In this document: positions 7,739-17,159 of the stretch, in pieces
Layout: every line of letters starts with the position of its first letter
Numbering within the stretch: position 1 is the stretch's first letter
Assembly: GCA_902782445.1 (NCBI GenBank)
Contig: CACZNC010000066.1
Location: forward strand, 1-35,094
Reading direction: 5' to 3'
DNA: 35,094 bases
From: an uncultured Ruminococcus sp.
GTDB lineage: Bacteria; Bacillota; Clostridia; Oscillospirales; CAG-272
Notes under the pieces: generated by a model
What the model saw: only the letters and a program-made list of their open reading frames with translations
Databases searched by the model: none
Told to the model about the DNA's origin: nothing
Position numbers and translations under genes: made by a program

Positions 7739-7824
7739 GTGAGCTCACAATCATAGATTGTTCGCATCCTACGGAGAGCGATCAAAACCCATATAGTTAG
7801 CTATTTAGAAAGAGAATAGTATCA
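7739..7824 (+). repeat. Interspersed repeat A, copy 1
   Basis: The core 7761-7824 (TTCGCA, CGGAGAGCGATCAAAACCC, hairpin, TAGAA, AGTATCAG) recurs at 19851-19914 and, inverted, at 34998-35056. It is preceded by a perfect palindrome GTGAGCTCAC (7739-7748) and hairpin CAATC-ATA-GATTG (7748-7760). ATAG-TTAG-CTAT (7793-7804) forms the variable hairpin. The copy ends about 48 bases before the serpin start, so it may lie in that gene's leader. Confidence 0.75.
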
Positions 7825-7872
7825 GGGAACTTTTGGGCGGTTCCCGGCGTCTAATGCTGTGAGGTGATGAAC

Positions 7873-9192
7873 ATGAAAATCGCACACTTACAGAAAATCG
7901 TCGGACAGATCTGCGCGGCCGCGATGACGCTTTCCGTGCTGTCTGCCTGCGCCGTCACCCCTCCGGTACAGGATCCCGACAGCGCGAAGGAACCGGTGCT
8001 GTGGGCCGAACAGATCAGCGCGGAGAAAACGGAGATCGTCAGTCAGACGATGAATGCGGACTCCTTCGACGAAAGGCTTTTCGAATTTCTGTCCCGGAAC
8101 GCGGAGGGGAACTATATGGCCTCGCCGCTCTCCTTCCGCTATGCGCTCGGTCTGCTCCTTGCCGGAGCCGAGGGGGAAACGAAAGCCGAACTCCTGAATG
8201 CGCTGGGCGTCAAATCCGAAGAAGAATGGACCGCGTACTGTCTCGACTTCAACGGCTTCGTCGAATTCTTCGCGGCCGGTCTGGAAAGGGACATTGCCGA
8301 TTTCGAGGAAGCGGTCGAGAAGGGCTGGATGCCGGCCGACGCGGCGGAGCCGTTCCGCGCGCTCCGGGTCGCCAATTCCGTCTGGAAAGCGGACCGGATC
8401 CCGGAGGACTTCAAGGACGCCTATCGGGAATCCGTCGAACGGAATTACGCGGCGGAATACCGCTCCTTTACCCCGGAAAACGCCGTGGAAAAGATCAACG
8501 AGTGGGCCGACATCAAGACGGAGCACATGATCCAAAAGCTCCTGCCGGAAGATTACCCCACGGATCGGCTGGCGGTCGTTTTGATGAACGCCCTGTATTT
8601 CAAGGATTCCTGGCAGAACGAATTCCCGGGATACCGGACGGAGGAAGACGATTTCCATGCCCGCGGCGGTCAGACCGTCAAAAAGGAATTCATGACGACT
8701 CAGGATTACTTCTCCTACTATGAGGACGAGGACACAAAGCTCGTCATCCTGCCGATGGAGGGCGGCGTTTCGATGGCTTTTGTTCTCGGCTCCCGGGAGG
8801 GGATCGCCGGGAAGATCTCAAAAGTTGGCTGGGAGGACGTGAGAGTCAAGATCCCGAAGATGGATCTGGAGACAGACTTCTCGAACGGGGAATTTGTGGA
8901 TTTCCTGAAAGCCTGCGGCGTCAGCCGTGCCTTTGACGCTGAAAGAGCGGACTTTTCCGCGATGATCGATCATTCGGTCTATGTCAGCGATATCATTCAG
9001 AAGACCCGCATCAAGCTGGATGAGGAAGGCGTCGAGGCGGCCGCGGTCACGGCGGTCATGGAGACCGAAGGAGCGGCTTTCGGACCGCGTGAACCGAAGG
9101 AGTTCACTGCGGACGAACCCTTCTCCTTCTTCATTTACACGACCTGCAACGACACCACGGCGATCCTGTTTGCCGGAGAGATCATAGAGTAA
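7873..9192 (+). CDS. Serpin (serine protease inhibitor), lipoprotein
   Basis: A 439-residue serpin anchored outside the membrane. The N-terminus is a lipoprotein signal with lipobox L-S-A-C (Cys ~21). Serpin-fold segments follow in order: NYMASPLSFRYALGLLLAGA, INEWADIKTEHMIQKLL, VVLMNALYFKDSWQNEF and the C-terminal EPFSFFIYTTCNDTTAILFAG. The reactive-loop hinge EEGVEAAAVTAV (P17-P6, Gly386 as P15) keeps the small residues needed for loop insertion, so it is likely inhibitory. Counting from the hinge puts P1 near G400, but loop length varies and the target protease is unknown. ATG 7873 is chosen for GAGGTG 6 bases upstream, with GTG 7864 and ATG 7867 as alternatives. It is followed at 35 bases by a second lipoprotein. 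In gut bacteria serpins are thought to shield cells or surface enzymes from host or microbial proteases. Confidence 0.9.
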   Translation: MKIAHLQKIVGQICAAAMTLSVLSACAVTPPVQDPDSAKEPVLWAEQISAEKTEIVSQTMNADSFDERLFEFLSRNAEGNYMASPLSFRYALGLLLAGAEGETKAELLNALGVKSEEEWTAYCLDFNGFVEFFAAGLERDIADFEEAVEKGWMPADAAEPFRALRVANSVWKADRIPEDFKDAYRESVERNYAAEYRSFTPENAVEKINEWADIKTEHMIQKLLPEDYPTDRLAVVLMNALYFKDSWQNEFPGYRTEEDDFHARGGQTVKKEFMTTQDYFSYYEDEDTKLVILPMEGGVSMAFVLGSREGIAGKISKVGWEDVRVKIPKMDLETDFSNGEFVDFLKACGVSRAFDAERADFSAMIDHSVYVSDIIQKTRIKLDEEGVEAAAVTAVMETEGAAFGPREPKEFTADEPFSFFIYTTCNDTTAILFAGEIIE

Positions 9193-9227
9193 ACGAGAGA
9201 ACGGGGAGTATTCGGAGGTGATCTTTT

Positions 9228-10001
9228 TTGAAGAGAACGATTCTTCTGCTTTTCTGCCTTGTCATGCCCCTCGTCCTGCCCGCCTGTTCCGGGATAGGAG
9301 CGGAGCCGCGGAACGAGAAGATTCCCGCGGACGATCCCGCCCCGGCTACGGTGTCCGCCGATTCCGGGTACCGCGTCGGATATGCGCTCGGGGACGAATT
9401 CACCGGCATTTTTACCGATACGCCGCAGGAAGCAAACGCCGGGGATACGGTCGAGATCCGGACGGCGATCCTGTTCGACGCCGACATCCACGTTTATGCG
9501 GACGGGCAGGAGATCGGCAAAACGCATTACGACAGCGATTACTGGGGATATTCGTTCATCATGCCGGATCACGACGTCACGGTGACCGCGGGCTTTTATA
9601 CGAAGGACGAGATACGGGGGACGGCGGCCGTGGATGAAAGCGTTTTGCGGGAGAAATATCCCGCATACTATGACCTTTCCACATTCAAGGGGCTCGAAGT
9701 CTATGTCTGGCAAATGGCCCCGAACAGTTATTCCTGCGGCGTCATGGAAGGGACCAACCGGGAGAAAACGCCGGAAGAGCTGATGAATCTGAAAGGGGCC
9801 AGTATCGACGAGATGAAGACCATTCTTTCCGGCTATGAACTTCCGCAGGAGGACATCTTCGTCATTCCGTGGCAGAATCCCATTTCCAGCTATCTCAGCG
9901 AATACTGGATCATCGGGGAAAACGAGGATCCCGATGCGGCGGCAGTCCGGCGGCAGGAGTACATCCAAAAACTCCGAGACATGCTTCTCGGCGGGGAATA
10001 A
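9228..10001 (+). CDS. Lipoprotein of unknown function, TTG start
   Basis: A 257-residue exported lipoprotein with signal MKRTILLLFCLVMPLVLPAC (lipobox L-P-A-C). The start is TTG at 9228, supported by an ideal GGAGGTGATC at 9214-9223. Residues ~80-125 form a small beta domain with YADGQEIGKTHY and YSFIMPDHDVTVTAGFY, like the Ig-like or beta-grasp repeats ending in MPxxDVTVTA found in surface proteins of Firmicutes. The rest (FKGLEVYVWQMAPNSYSCGV, KTPEELMNLKGASIDEMKTI, EDIFVIPWQNPISSY) is unrecognised. It lies 35 bases after the serpin and 54 before the glycosidase, so it probably belongs to the same operon and the same surface function. Confidence 0.8.
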   Translation: MKRTILLLFCLVMPLVLPACSGIGAEPRNEKIPADDPAPATVSADSGYRVGYALGDEFTGIFTDTPQEANAGDTVEIRTAILFDADIHVYADGQEIGKTHYDSDYWGYSFIMPDHDVTVTAGFYTKDEIRGTAAVDESVLREKYPAYYDLSTFKGLEVYVWQMAPNSYSCGVMEGTNREKTPEELMNLKGASIDEMKTILSGYELPQEDIFVIPWQNPISSYLSEYWIIGENEDPDAAAVRRQEYIQKLRDMLLGGE

Positions 10002-10055
10002 AACAGGCTATTCGGTCCCGGACTCCGCATCCGGGCCATCAGGAGGAGAATGACC

Positions 10056-12605
10056 ATGAAAACGCATTTCAACACCGGAACGGGGGAGTGGAATATCCGA
10101 ACGTCCGGGTATGTCCCGCGGCACGATCTGTTTTTCGGAACGCCGGTCAATGAACCGGAGGCCGGGATCCCCATCGGCGACGGCGACACGGGTTCGCTGC
10201 TATGGCTCGAAAAGGACGGACTGCATATCCACGTGGGCAAATGCGATCTCTGGCAGGACGCGCCTCCCGGGGTGACCTGGGACGACGAATGCTACTGCTC
10301 CGGCCGCGAGGAGGAACTGACCTGTGTGAAACATGCCGGGGAGATCACGCTGAAATTCGGCGCGCCCGTATTCGAGTACCTCTATCAGAAGCGGTTCGCG
10401 GCCCGGCTGTCCCTTGCCGACGCTGCCGCTTATGTAGACGCGGAGACGCCCTTCGGCAGCGTTTCGATCCGGGCTTTCGCGGAGCACGACAGCGGCGTGA
10501 CGGCCCTCTCGGTCAAGAGCGTTTCGGAGGACGCCTCCTCTCCCGCCGTCACCCTCGCCCGCTGGGGAAGCCGGACCCTGTGGCGGTGGTATTCCCAGCA
10601 GAAATTCGCGCCGGAGGTCGGTCTCGACGGCACGGACGCGCGGGCGGAGGACGGAAGACTCTATATCACGCAGAAGCTGAACGCGGCTGTCTTCTGCATC
10701 GGTCTCTCCCTTGTCGGGGAGGAGCCGGAATCCGGGAGCGCCCTGAACCGGCATGCGGCGGTATGCAGGCTCGCTTCGAAACCGGAGCATTCCTTCACGA
10801 TCTATTATACCGTCAAAACGGGTGCGGACGCGGAAGACGCCCGGAAAAACTGCGCCGCCGCACTGAGGGACGCGGAAAAAGCCGGATCCGAAGCTCTGTA
10901 CGAACGGCACTCTGCCGCGTGGAAATCGTTCTGGGACAAGTCGTTCGTCTCCATTTCCGACGATTATCTCGAAAACATCTACGCGCTGTACCTCTATGTC
11001 ATGAACAGCGAAAGCCGGGGAGCGTATCCTCCGCACTTTACCAGCGGCCTCTGGGGATTCTATCACGACTATGTGCCGTGGGTGTACTATTTCCATTACA
11101 ACATCCAGCACATGTACGCCCCGCTCCCCGCCGCCGGACATGAGGAACTGGCCCGGAACTATTATGATCTGCGCAGAAACGGCATCCCGGCGTTCCGGAA
11201 ATACGCGGAGAAGGTCAAAAAGATGCCCGGGATCTTCGTCCACGACGTCACCGACCGGTACGGACGCGGCGCCGACTACGATTCCCTCAACTGCACCCCC
11301 GCCGCGCAGATCGCGATGGAAATGCTCCGGACTTATCGGTACACCGGCGACGAGGCTTTCCTCCGGGAATACGCCCTGCCCATGATGCGGGGAGCCGCGG
11401 ACTTCTACGTCGGGATGCTCGAAGAGGGGGAGGACGGTCTTTATCACATCCGCGGGACGACCGCTTACGAGGGGAACGCCCCGACGGACGACACCCTGAC
11501 CGACTACGTCATGATCCGCGCGCTGTTCCCGGCTCTGGCGGAGTTTGTTTCGGAGGAGGAAAAAGCGAAGCTGACCGACGTGCTCGACAGGCTCCCCGGG
11601 CCGATGCTTCTGCCCCTCGAAGATGTCGACTGGGACGGCGAGGTCTTCACCTACGGCATCGGGAAGGGTAAGAAGCCCGCGGGGGACGGACGGATCTTCG
11701 GGATCGGCATGAGAGACGGCGAACCTGTCCGCAAGTCCTACGGGGATCCCGACTGTCCGAAGCGGGGATACGGTTTCCCGGATATCGAGCTGTCGCCCCT
11801 GTATCCGGCGGGGATCTTCGGGCTGAAAGACAGGGGCACGCCGCTCTTCGACAATATGATGAATCAGCTCATGCTCCATCAGACCGGAGCGGACTGCGGG
11901 CACTGGAACATGCTCCCGGTGTATCTGGCCCGCATGGGGATGGGCGAAGAATTCACGGAAAACTGCCGCGGGATGCTGGAGGCCAATCAGGGCTTTCTGA
12001 ACGGCTTCAACGCGGAGTCCGGCGAAGGGGGATCCCCGGGAGGATGGCCCATGTGGTACTCCTATACGGAGACGGAATCGAAGGAAAAGCGCATGGTGAA
12101 GACCGACGATTTCACCCATTTCGATTTTGAAACGGGACCGATCCTCGCGATGGGGATCGAAGAGTCCCTTCTTCAAAGCCACGAAGGCGTCCTCCGCGTT
12201 TTCCCCGCCGTGAAGCCGGGTTCCGAAGCGTCCTTTATCCTGTACGCGCAGGGCGGATTCCGGGTCGGCGGCGAGATCACCCCGGAGGGATGCGTCGTCA
12301 CGGTGACCTCCCTCCGCGGAGAAGACTGCCGCATATCCCTGCCCGGCCCGGAGAATCTGCCGGAGGGAGCGGTATGGAGACAGTACCGGCTGACGGCGGG
12401 AAGATTTGAAGAGCGGACGGTCCGCTTCACCGATGCGGGAGGCGGGGCGGCGGTGTCCCTCGCGGATCTTCGTCCGGGAGACACGGTCTTGTTCAGCACC
12501 TCGCCGATCGGGGAGCTCGAGACCCTCGAAGCGGTGATTTCCGCTCCCAACGGGGAGATGAAGCGCTGCGGGCAGGTATCCCTGGGATCGCCCCGGCTGA
12601 CGTGA
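10056..12605 (+). CDS. Putative glycosidase, GH95-like / DUF5703-like
   Basis: An 849-residue enzyme with the architecture of clan GH-L-type glycosidases. The N-terminal beta-sandwich carries EAGIPIGDGDTGSLLWLEKD and HVGKCDLWQD, close to the PIGNGxxGxxVW-ISKTDxW signature of DUF5703 and GH95 proteins. The (alpha/alpha)6 barrel follows (FHYNIQHMYAPLPAAGHEEL, LNCTPAAQIAMEMLRTYRYT, DDTLTDYVMIRALFPALAEF, LMLHQTGADCGHWNMLPVYL). A C-terminal beta domain closes it (LRVFPAVKPGSEASFI). GH95 members cleave alpha-1,2-fucosyl or galactosyl bonds, but catalytic residues cannot be assigned here. No signal peptide is present, so it is probably cytosolic. ATG 10056 fits GGAGG at 10042 better than ATG 10050. 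It is the last gene of the serpin operon. Confidence 0.7.
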   Translation: MKTHFNTGTGEWNIRTSGYVPRHDLFFGTPVNEPEAGIPIGDGDTGSLLWLEKDGLHIHVGKCDLWQDAPPGVTWDDECYCSGREEELTCVKHAGEITLKFGAPVFEYLYQKRFAARLSLADAAAYVDAETPFGSVSIRAFAEHDSGVTALSVKSVSEDASSPAVTLARWGSRTLWRWYSQQKFAPEVGLDGTDARAEDGRLYITQKLNAAVFCIGLSLVGEEPESGSALNRHAAVCRLASKPEHSFTIYYTVKTGADAEDARKNCAAALRDAEKAGSEALYERHSAAWKSFWDKSFVSISDDYLENIYALYLYVMNSESRGAYPPHFTSGLWGFYHDYVPWVYYFHYNIQHMYAPLPAAGHEELARNYYDLRRNGIPAFRKYAEKVKKMPGIFVHDVTDRYGRGADYDSLNCTPAAQIAMEMLRTYRYTGDEAFLREYALPMMRGAADFYVGMLEEGEDGLYHIRGTTAYEGNAPTDDTLTDYVMIRALFPALAEFVSEEEKAKLTDVLDRLPGPMLLPLEDVDWDGEVFTYGIGKGKKPAGDGRIFGIGMRDGEPVRKSYGDPDCPKRGYGFPDIELSPLYPAGIFGLKDRGTPLFDNMMNQLMLHQTGADCGHWNMLPVYLARMGMGEEFTENCRGMLEANQGFLNGFNAESGEGGSPGGWPMWYSYTETESKEKRMVKTDDFTHFDFETGPILAMGIEESLLQSHEGVLRVFPAVKPGSEASFILYAQGGFRVGGEITPEGCVVTVTSLRGEDCRISLPGPENLPEGAVWRQYRLTAGRFEERTVRFTDAGGGAAVSLADLRPGDTVLFSTSPIGELETLEAVISAPNGEMKRCGQVSLGSPRLT

Positions 12606-12730
12606 AGGGACGGCGCGGATCTGCCCTCGCCTGCGTTTCTCCGCCGGACGGCCGCTTTTCCGATCCGCGGGGAAGGGACCCGCATCATCGTGACCGTCTT
12701 TTCGCCGGGGTTGATTTTCCCTGCCGGGGA

Positions 12731-12759
12731 TTGTAAAGGATCGCTCGTTGTGGTATAAT
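12731..12759 (+). promoter_or_regulatory. Promoter of the GH5-like gene
   Basis: TTGTAA (12731-12736), 17-base spacer, TATAAT (12754-12759), about 140 bases before ATG 12901. The long leader between them has no recognised riboswitch. Confidence 0.65.
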
Positions 12760-12900
12760 CAAAGCGCGGATTTCCCGAAGGCAGCCGGGATGAAAAGAGC
12801 CCTGAGAACGGGGATCCGTCTTCCGCGCGGAGGGAGCAGGAGAAATCGTGCATAGCCGCCGTCGGGTGATTCTTTGCAGCTGTGAAGGAGATCGGAGTTT

Positions 12901-14292
12901 ATGCGCCTGAAATACTTGCTGGTCATGCTCATGACGCTTGCGTTTCTGTTCGCGGCGTGCGGAAAAGCGGAGGAGGTGTCCCCGGGGATCACGGCGTCCG
13001 AGGCCGGAGAGAGCGAAGCCGGAACACAGGAAGAAATACAGGAAGAAAACGAGGAGATCGCGATGGTCCGTTCGTCCTTTTTTGAATATGATTTCCCCGG
13101 TCCCGCGGACTGCAACCCGGACCGGATCGGACTGCATGTCGGGGAAGATGGGAGCATCACACTCGCCGGAAAACCCTTCGGCGGATTCGGCGTCAACTAT
13201 TTCGGCGCGTTCGCCCACTACTGGTACGGGGACTACGAAAATCAGCCCTTCGTCGAAGCGTTCCGAAAGCTGAAGGAATACGGCGTCGACTTCATCCGGA
13301 TGCCCTTCGGCGGGTATTGGACCGATTACTACGAAGCCTTCTCCCGGGATCCGGACGGGGTGCTTTCGTATCTCGACAGAGTCGTGGAAGCGGCGGAGCA
13401 GGCTCAGGTGGGGATCATCGCCTCCCTTTTCTGGCACGATACGGCGCTTCCCCAGTACCTCGGCGAACACCGTTCCGCGATGGGGGATCCGGAAAGCGGG
13501 ACTGTGCGATACGCGCGGGATTACGCGGCGGCCGTTGTCAGCAGGTACGCCGGGTCCCATGCTGTCTGGGCCTGGGAGATCGGCAACGAATACAATCTTT
13601 CCGCCGACTTGTGCGATACCGTCGACTGGAACTGGCTGAGCGCATACCCGGAGGAGGAGCCAAGCGGATTTGACTATTACTCCTCCGAGGAGTTATGTGT
13701 CTTCTACCGGCAGATCGCCGATGTGATCCGGCAGTACGACGGCTGGCGCATGATCGAGACCGGAAACGGGGAGATGCGTCCCTTTGCCTTTGCCAGCGCC
13801 AACGCCTCGAAGCACATGAAGAAAGAGACCCATTCCTGGACCGTCAACTGGACCCTGAACACCCGGGAAGAATTTGACGAAATGAACGGGCGGATGACCC
13901 CCGATCCCCTCGACTGCGTCTGCTTCCACCTCCAGCACGGCACGGGCGACGGTTCGGCCGCTTATGTCGAGACCATGAAGCCCTGGGGAAAAACCGTTTC
14001 CCAGAGGGAGTATTTCACCGCCTACAAGGAAGCCGCGGACAGGCTCGGAAAAGGCTGCATTTTCGGCGAGATGGGCGACTTTCTGGATATGAACGGCGCG
14101 CCGGATCTCGAGGAACACTTCCGCTCGCTGATCGACGATATCCGCGCCTCCGGGATCCAGATCGCGCTCACGTGGCAGTTCCAGGATTTCACCGACGCGG
14201 GAAACGACGGAATGAAGCTCCGCGTTCTGGGAGAAGCCAACCGGCAGTTCGCGGAGGAAGGGCTTTATCCGGTGGATGAGGCCTGGAAGTGA
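12901..14292 (+). CDS. GH5-like (cellulase/mannanase-type) lipoprotein
   Basis: A 463-residue retaining glycosidase of the TIM-barrel (clan GH-A) type. Signal MRLKYLLVMLMTLAFLFAAC anchors it as a lipoprotein, followed by a Glu/Ala-rich linker to about residue 55. Barrel motifs: GGFGVNYFGAFAHYW, VDFIRMPFGGYWTDYY, then VWAWEIGNEYN with the acid/base E230 (the G-N-E signature), HSWTVNWTLNT, and CIFGEMGDF with the likely nucleophile E390. Late LTWQFQDFTD fits the last strand. The exact GH family (5, 26 or a related one) is not decided by eye. The ribosome-binding site is AAGGAGATCGGAG. It is followed at 64 bases by the GH106-like gene, likely co-transcribed. It probably acts on extracellular beta-mannan or beta-glucan. 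Confidence 0.8.
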   Translation: MRLKYLLVMLMTLAFLFAACGKAEEVSPGITASEAGESEAGTQEEIQEENEEIAMVRSSFFEYDFPGPADCNPDRIGLHVGEDGSITLAGKPFGGFGVNYFGAFAHYWYGDYENQPFVEAFRKLKEYGVDFIRMPFGGYWTDYYEAFSRDPDGVLSYLDRVVEAAEQAQVGIIASLFWHDTALPQYLGEHRSAMGDPESGTVRYARDYAAAVVSRYAGSHAVWAWEIGNEYNLSADLCDTVDWNWLSAYPEEEPSGFDYYSSEELCVFYRQIADVIRQYDGWRMIETGNGEMRPFAFASANASKHMKKETHSWTVNWTLNTREEFDEMNGRMTPDPLDCVCFHLQHGTGDGSAAYVETMKPWGKTVSQREYFTAYKEAADRLGKGCIFGEMGDFLDMNGAPDLEEHFRSLIDDIRASGIQIALTWQFQDFTDAGNDGMKLRVLGEANRQFAEEGLYPVDEAWK

Positions 14293-14356
14293 CCGGAATT
14301 CACCGGCCGATCGAAGAGGCGAAACGGCAGACTGACTTTTCTGAGGGAGGACTTTC

Positions 14357-16927
14357 ATGATTCGAAACACGGTGGAAAAACTGCTTGCCGGCGGGTGGGA
14401 CAACCGGATCCTCCCCTTCCTGTGGCTCCGGGGCGAGGAGGAAGAAGTGCTCCGGGAATATATGCGCGTCATCCATGGATCCAATATCGGAGCGGTCTGC
14501 GTGGAGAGCCGTCCCCATCCCGATTTCGGCGGTCCCCGCTGGTGGCATGATCTGGACGTCATCCTCGACGAAGCCCGGCGCATGGATATGAAGGTGTGGC
14601 TTCTGGACGACAGCCATTTCCCCACGGGATTCGCGGACGGGAAGATGGCGGACGCCCCGGAGGAGCTGTGCCGTCAGGAACTCGTGTACCGCACCGTTTC
14701 CTGCCCGGCGTCGGGAACGGAGATGGTCCTCGATATGGCACAGCTCCTTCCCTCCACGCCCTTTGTGCCGAACAGCGAGATGGAGGAATACGACGTCCGG
14801 CACCGGAACCCCCGCGTGTATCATGACGACCGGCTGATCGGACTTGCCGCGGTGAAAAAGAACGGATCTCTCCCGGACGGCATCGGCGACCTCAGCGGGC
14901 AGATCGGGCAGAGCGAGCTTCGTTTCCGCGTGCCGGAGGGGGAGTGGACGCTCTATGTCTTGCACCTCACCCGGAACCGCGGCGCGAGGCGGCAGTTTAT
15001 CAACATGATGTCCGCCGCATCCTGCCGGATCCTGATCGACGCGGTCTACGAACCCGTATGGGAGCATTACGCGGCCGATTTCGGGAAGACGATCGCCGGC
15101 TTTTTCTCCGATGAACCGGAACTCGGCAACGGACACCTGTACGAAATGAGAAAGCCGATCTGGCAGATGGAGGATCAGGCCTGGAGCGCGGAGGTGCAAG
15201 AAGCTCTGATTTCCCGTTACGGGGACGGATGGATCGCCCGCATGCCCCTTCTGTGGGACAAAGATTTCGATCCCGAAGCGGCGGCGGACGTGCGGCTCTC
15301 CTATATGGATGCGGTGACGCGGCTCGTGGAGCGGAATTTCTCCGAGCAGATGGGCGGCTGGTGCCGGGAGCACGGGGTAAAGTACATCGGGCACCTGATC
15401 GAGGACGAGAACCAGCATACCCGGTCCGGGTGCAGCCTCGGCCATTATTTCCGCGGGCTTGGCGGGCAGGATATGTCCGGCATCGACGTGATCGGCGGTC
15501 AGGTCAGACCAGGCGGCGAGGCGGACGATGAGCGGCGGTCCGGGCGGTTTTACCATTTTGTGCTCGGACGGCTGGCCGGATCCCAGGCCGTGATCGATCC
15601 ACGGAAGCACGGGGACAGCATGTGCGAGATCTTCGGCGCATACGGCTGGCGGGAGGGAGTCCGGGTCGAAAAATATCTGGCGGACCACATGCTGGTGCGG
15701 GGGATCAACCACTTCGTCCCCCACGCGTTCAGCATGGCGGAATACCCGGACGGGGACTGCCCGCCCCATTTCTACGCCCGCGGAAACGACCCGCAGATCC
15801 GGCATTTCGGCGCGCTGATGCTCTATATGAACCGGGTCTCCACTCTGCTGAAAGCCGGAGAGCCCGCGGCGGATACTGCCGTCCTCTACGGGGCGGAGAG
15901 CGACTGGATGGGACGCGCAATGCCCCCGGAAGATCTGGCGGAGCCGCTGGCGCGGGAGCAGATCGGCTATGACTTCATCCCCGCGGACGTGTTCTCGCGC
16001 CTGGAGCGGTACCGGACGGATCTGTCGGAGGGCTTGTCGGTCAACGGAAGACGGTACCGGGCCCTGATCCTGCCGGCCTGCGATCACCTCGCTCCCGCCG
16101 TGAAAGAGGTCCTGCCGGAGCTTCGGAAAAAGAACGTCCTGATCCTCGACGCCGGAAAGACGGACCCCGCTGAGATCCCCGGGATCCTGAAACAGAACGG
16201 CGCGGAGTCCCCCCGTCCGATCCCCGCGAACCGGGATCTGCGTTCCCTGCACGTCCATGGGGAAGACGGAGACGTGTGGATGTTCGTGAACGAGGGAGAT
16301 GAAGTCTGGAGCGGAGCGGTCGATCTTTCCGGCACAGGCCCGGATCCGGACGGCCCTGTCTGTCTCTACGACGCGTGGGAGAACGGACTGCGCCTTGCGG
16401 AGACTGACGCGGAAAACCGCCTGCGTCTGCGTGTGGAACCCCTTCACAGCGTGATCGTCGTGCGCGGATATGAGGCGAAAGCGGAAGACCTCCTGCCTCC
16501 TCCGTTTGCGGGCAGGCCGATCCCTCTGGATGACGGATGGATGCGCAGTACCTGCCGGGCGATCGAATACCCCCGGTTTGAAAACGAGAAGCCGGTCTGC
16601 CTGCCGGATCGCGCGGCGGAGGAAATGCCCCGTTTCTCCGGCTTTATCCGCTATCGGAGGACGCTGAACGTCGAAAAGATCCCCTCCCGCATGATCCTGA
16701 CGCTGACGGATGCGTATGAGGGAGTGGAACTGTTCGTGAACGGAAAGAGCCTCGGGATCCGGGTGGTACCTCCCTTCCGGTATGAGATCGGGGACACGCT
16801 CCGGGAGGGGGAGAACGAGATCCGGATCGAGGTCGCCACGACGCTGGAGCGGGAAAACGCCGGAACCGTGACGCCGGACTGTCCCTCCGGGATCAACGGC
16901 AGGTGCGTTCTCGAGCGGATGGAGTAA
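14357..16927 (+). CDS. GH106-like glycosidase (alpha-L-rhamnosidase-type)
   Basis: An 856-residue cytosolic glycosidase with the start typical of a large uncharacterised GH106-like group: ILPFLWLRGEEEEVLREYM, AVCVESRPHPDFGGPRWWHD and VWLLDDSHFPTGFADGKM. The middle contains GFFSDEPELGNG (residues ~253-264, acidic pair that may be catalytic) and KYIGHLIEDENQH. A GH2-type sugar-binding beta-sandwich closes it (IRYRRTLNVEKI, YEGVELFVNGKSLG, LREGENEIRIEVATTL, residues ~750-840). The related enzymes remove rhamnose from plant polysaccharides; specificity here is unproven. GGGAGG precedes ATG 14357. It sits 64 bases behind the GH5-like gene and ends at a clear terminator. No signal peptide, so it should trim imported oligosaccharides. 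Confidence 0.75.
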   Translation: MIRNTVEKLLAGGWDNRILPFLWLRGEEEEVLREYMRVIHGSNIGAVCVESRPHPDFGGPRWWHDLDVILDEARRMDMKVWLLDDSHFPTGFADGKMADAPEELCRQELVYRTVSCPASGTEMVLDMAQLLPSTPFVPNSEMEEYDVRHRNPRVYHDDRLIGLAAVKKNGSLPDGIGDLSGQIGQSELRFRVPEGEWTLYVLHLTRNRGARRQFINMMSAASCRILIDAVYEPVWEHYAADFGKTIAGFFSDEPELGNGHLYEMRKPIWQMEDQAWSAEVQEALISRYGDGWIARMPLLWDKDFDPEAAADVRLSYMDAVTRLVERNFSEQMGGWCREHGVKYIGHLIEDENQHTRSGCSLGHYFRGLGGQDMSGIDVIGGQVRPGGEADDERRSGRFYHFVLGRLAGSQAVIDPRKHGDSMCEIFGAYGWREGVRVEKYLADHMLVRGINHFVPHAFSMAEYPDGDCPPHFYARGNDPQIRHFGALMLYMNRVSTLLKAGEPAADTAVLYGAESDWMGRAMPPEDLAEPLAREQIGYDFIPADVFSRLERYRTDLSEGLSVNGRRYRALILPACDHLAPAVKEVLPELRKKNVLILDAGKTDPAEIPGILKQNGAESPRPIPANRDLRSLHVHGEDGDVWMFVNEGDEVWSGAVDLSGTGPDPDGPVCLYDAWENGLRLAETDAENRLRLRVEPLHSVIVVRGYEAKAEDLLPPPFAGRPIPLDDGWMRSTCRAIEYPRFENEKPVCLPDRAAEEMPRFSGFIRYRRTLNVEKIPSRMILTLTDAYEGVELFVNGKSLGIRVVPPFRYEIGDTLREGENEIRIEVATTLERENAGTVTPDCPSGINGRCVLERME

Positions 16928-16995
16928 ACCTCGGTGCCGGGGTCCGATCTTCCCCGACGGAAAAAACGGGAAAGCGAAACGTCCCGGCTGAAATC

Positions 16996-17034
16996 AAAAG
17001 AGCACATCCTTTTGGGGGGACATGTGCTCTTTTT
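16996..17034 (+). terminator. Terminator of the GH5-like/GH106-like unit
   Basis: AAAAGAGCACAT (16996-17007) pairs with ATGTGCTCTTTT (17022-17034 region), followed by a T run. It is a strong rho-independent hairpin. Confidence 0.85.
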
Positions 17035-17159
17035 GAATGCACCGTTCCCATATCCGGTATTCGGCTTCCCCTCTTCCGACCGGACGGGGATCGGACCGTT
17101 TTGCGGGAGGGGCGGATCCTTTTCCTGGTGCTTTCCCCGCGGACATCGTGAAAAAGCCG

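Noticed and set aside
7825..7845. GGGAAC/GTTCCC hairpin before the serpin as a riboswitch or operator
   Set aside because: Six base pairs with a nine-base loop; too small to claim a function.
7640..7860. CRISPR array
   Set aside because: The three repeat copies are 12 and 15 kb apart, unequal and lack regular spacers or cas genes.
12606..12720. CGCGGATC/GATCCGCG pair as terminator of the glycosidase gene
   Set aside because: The pair is 8 bases but no T run follows; probably chance in GC-rich sequence.
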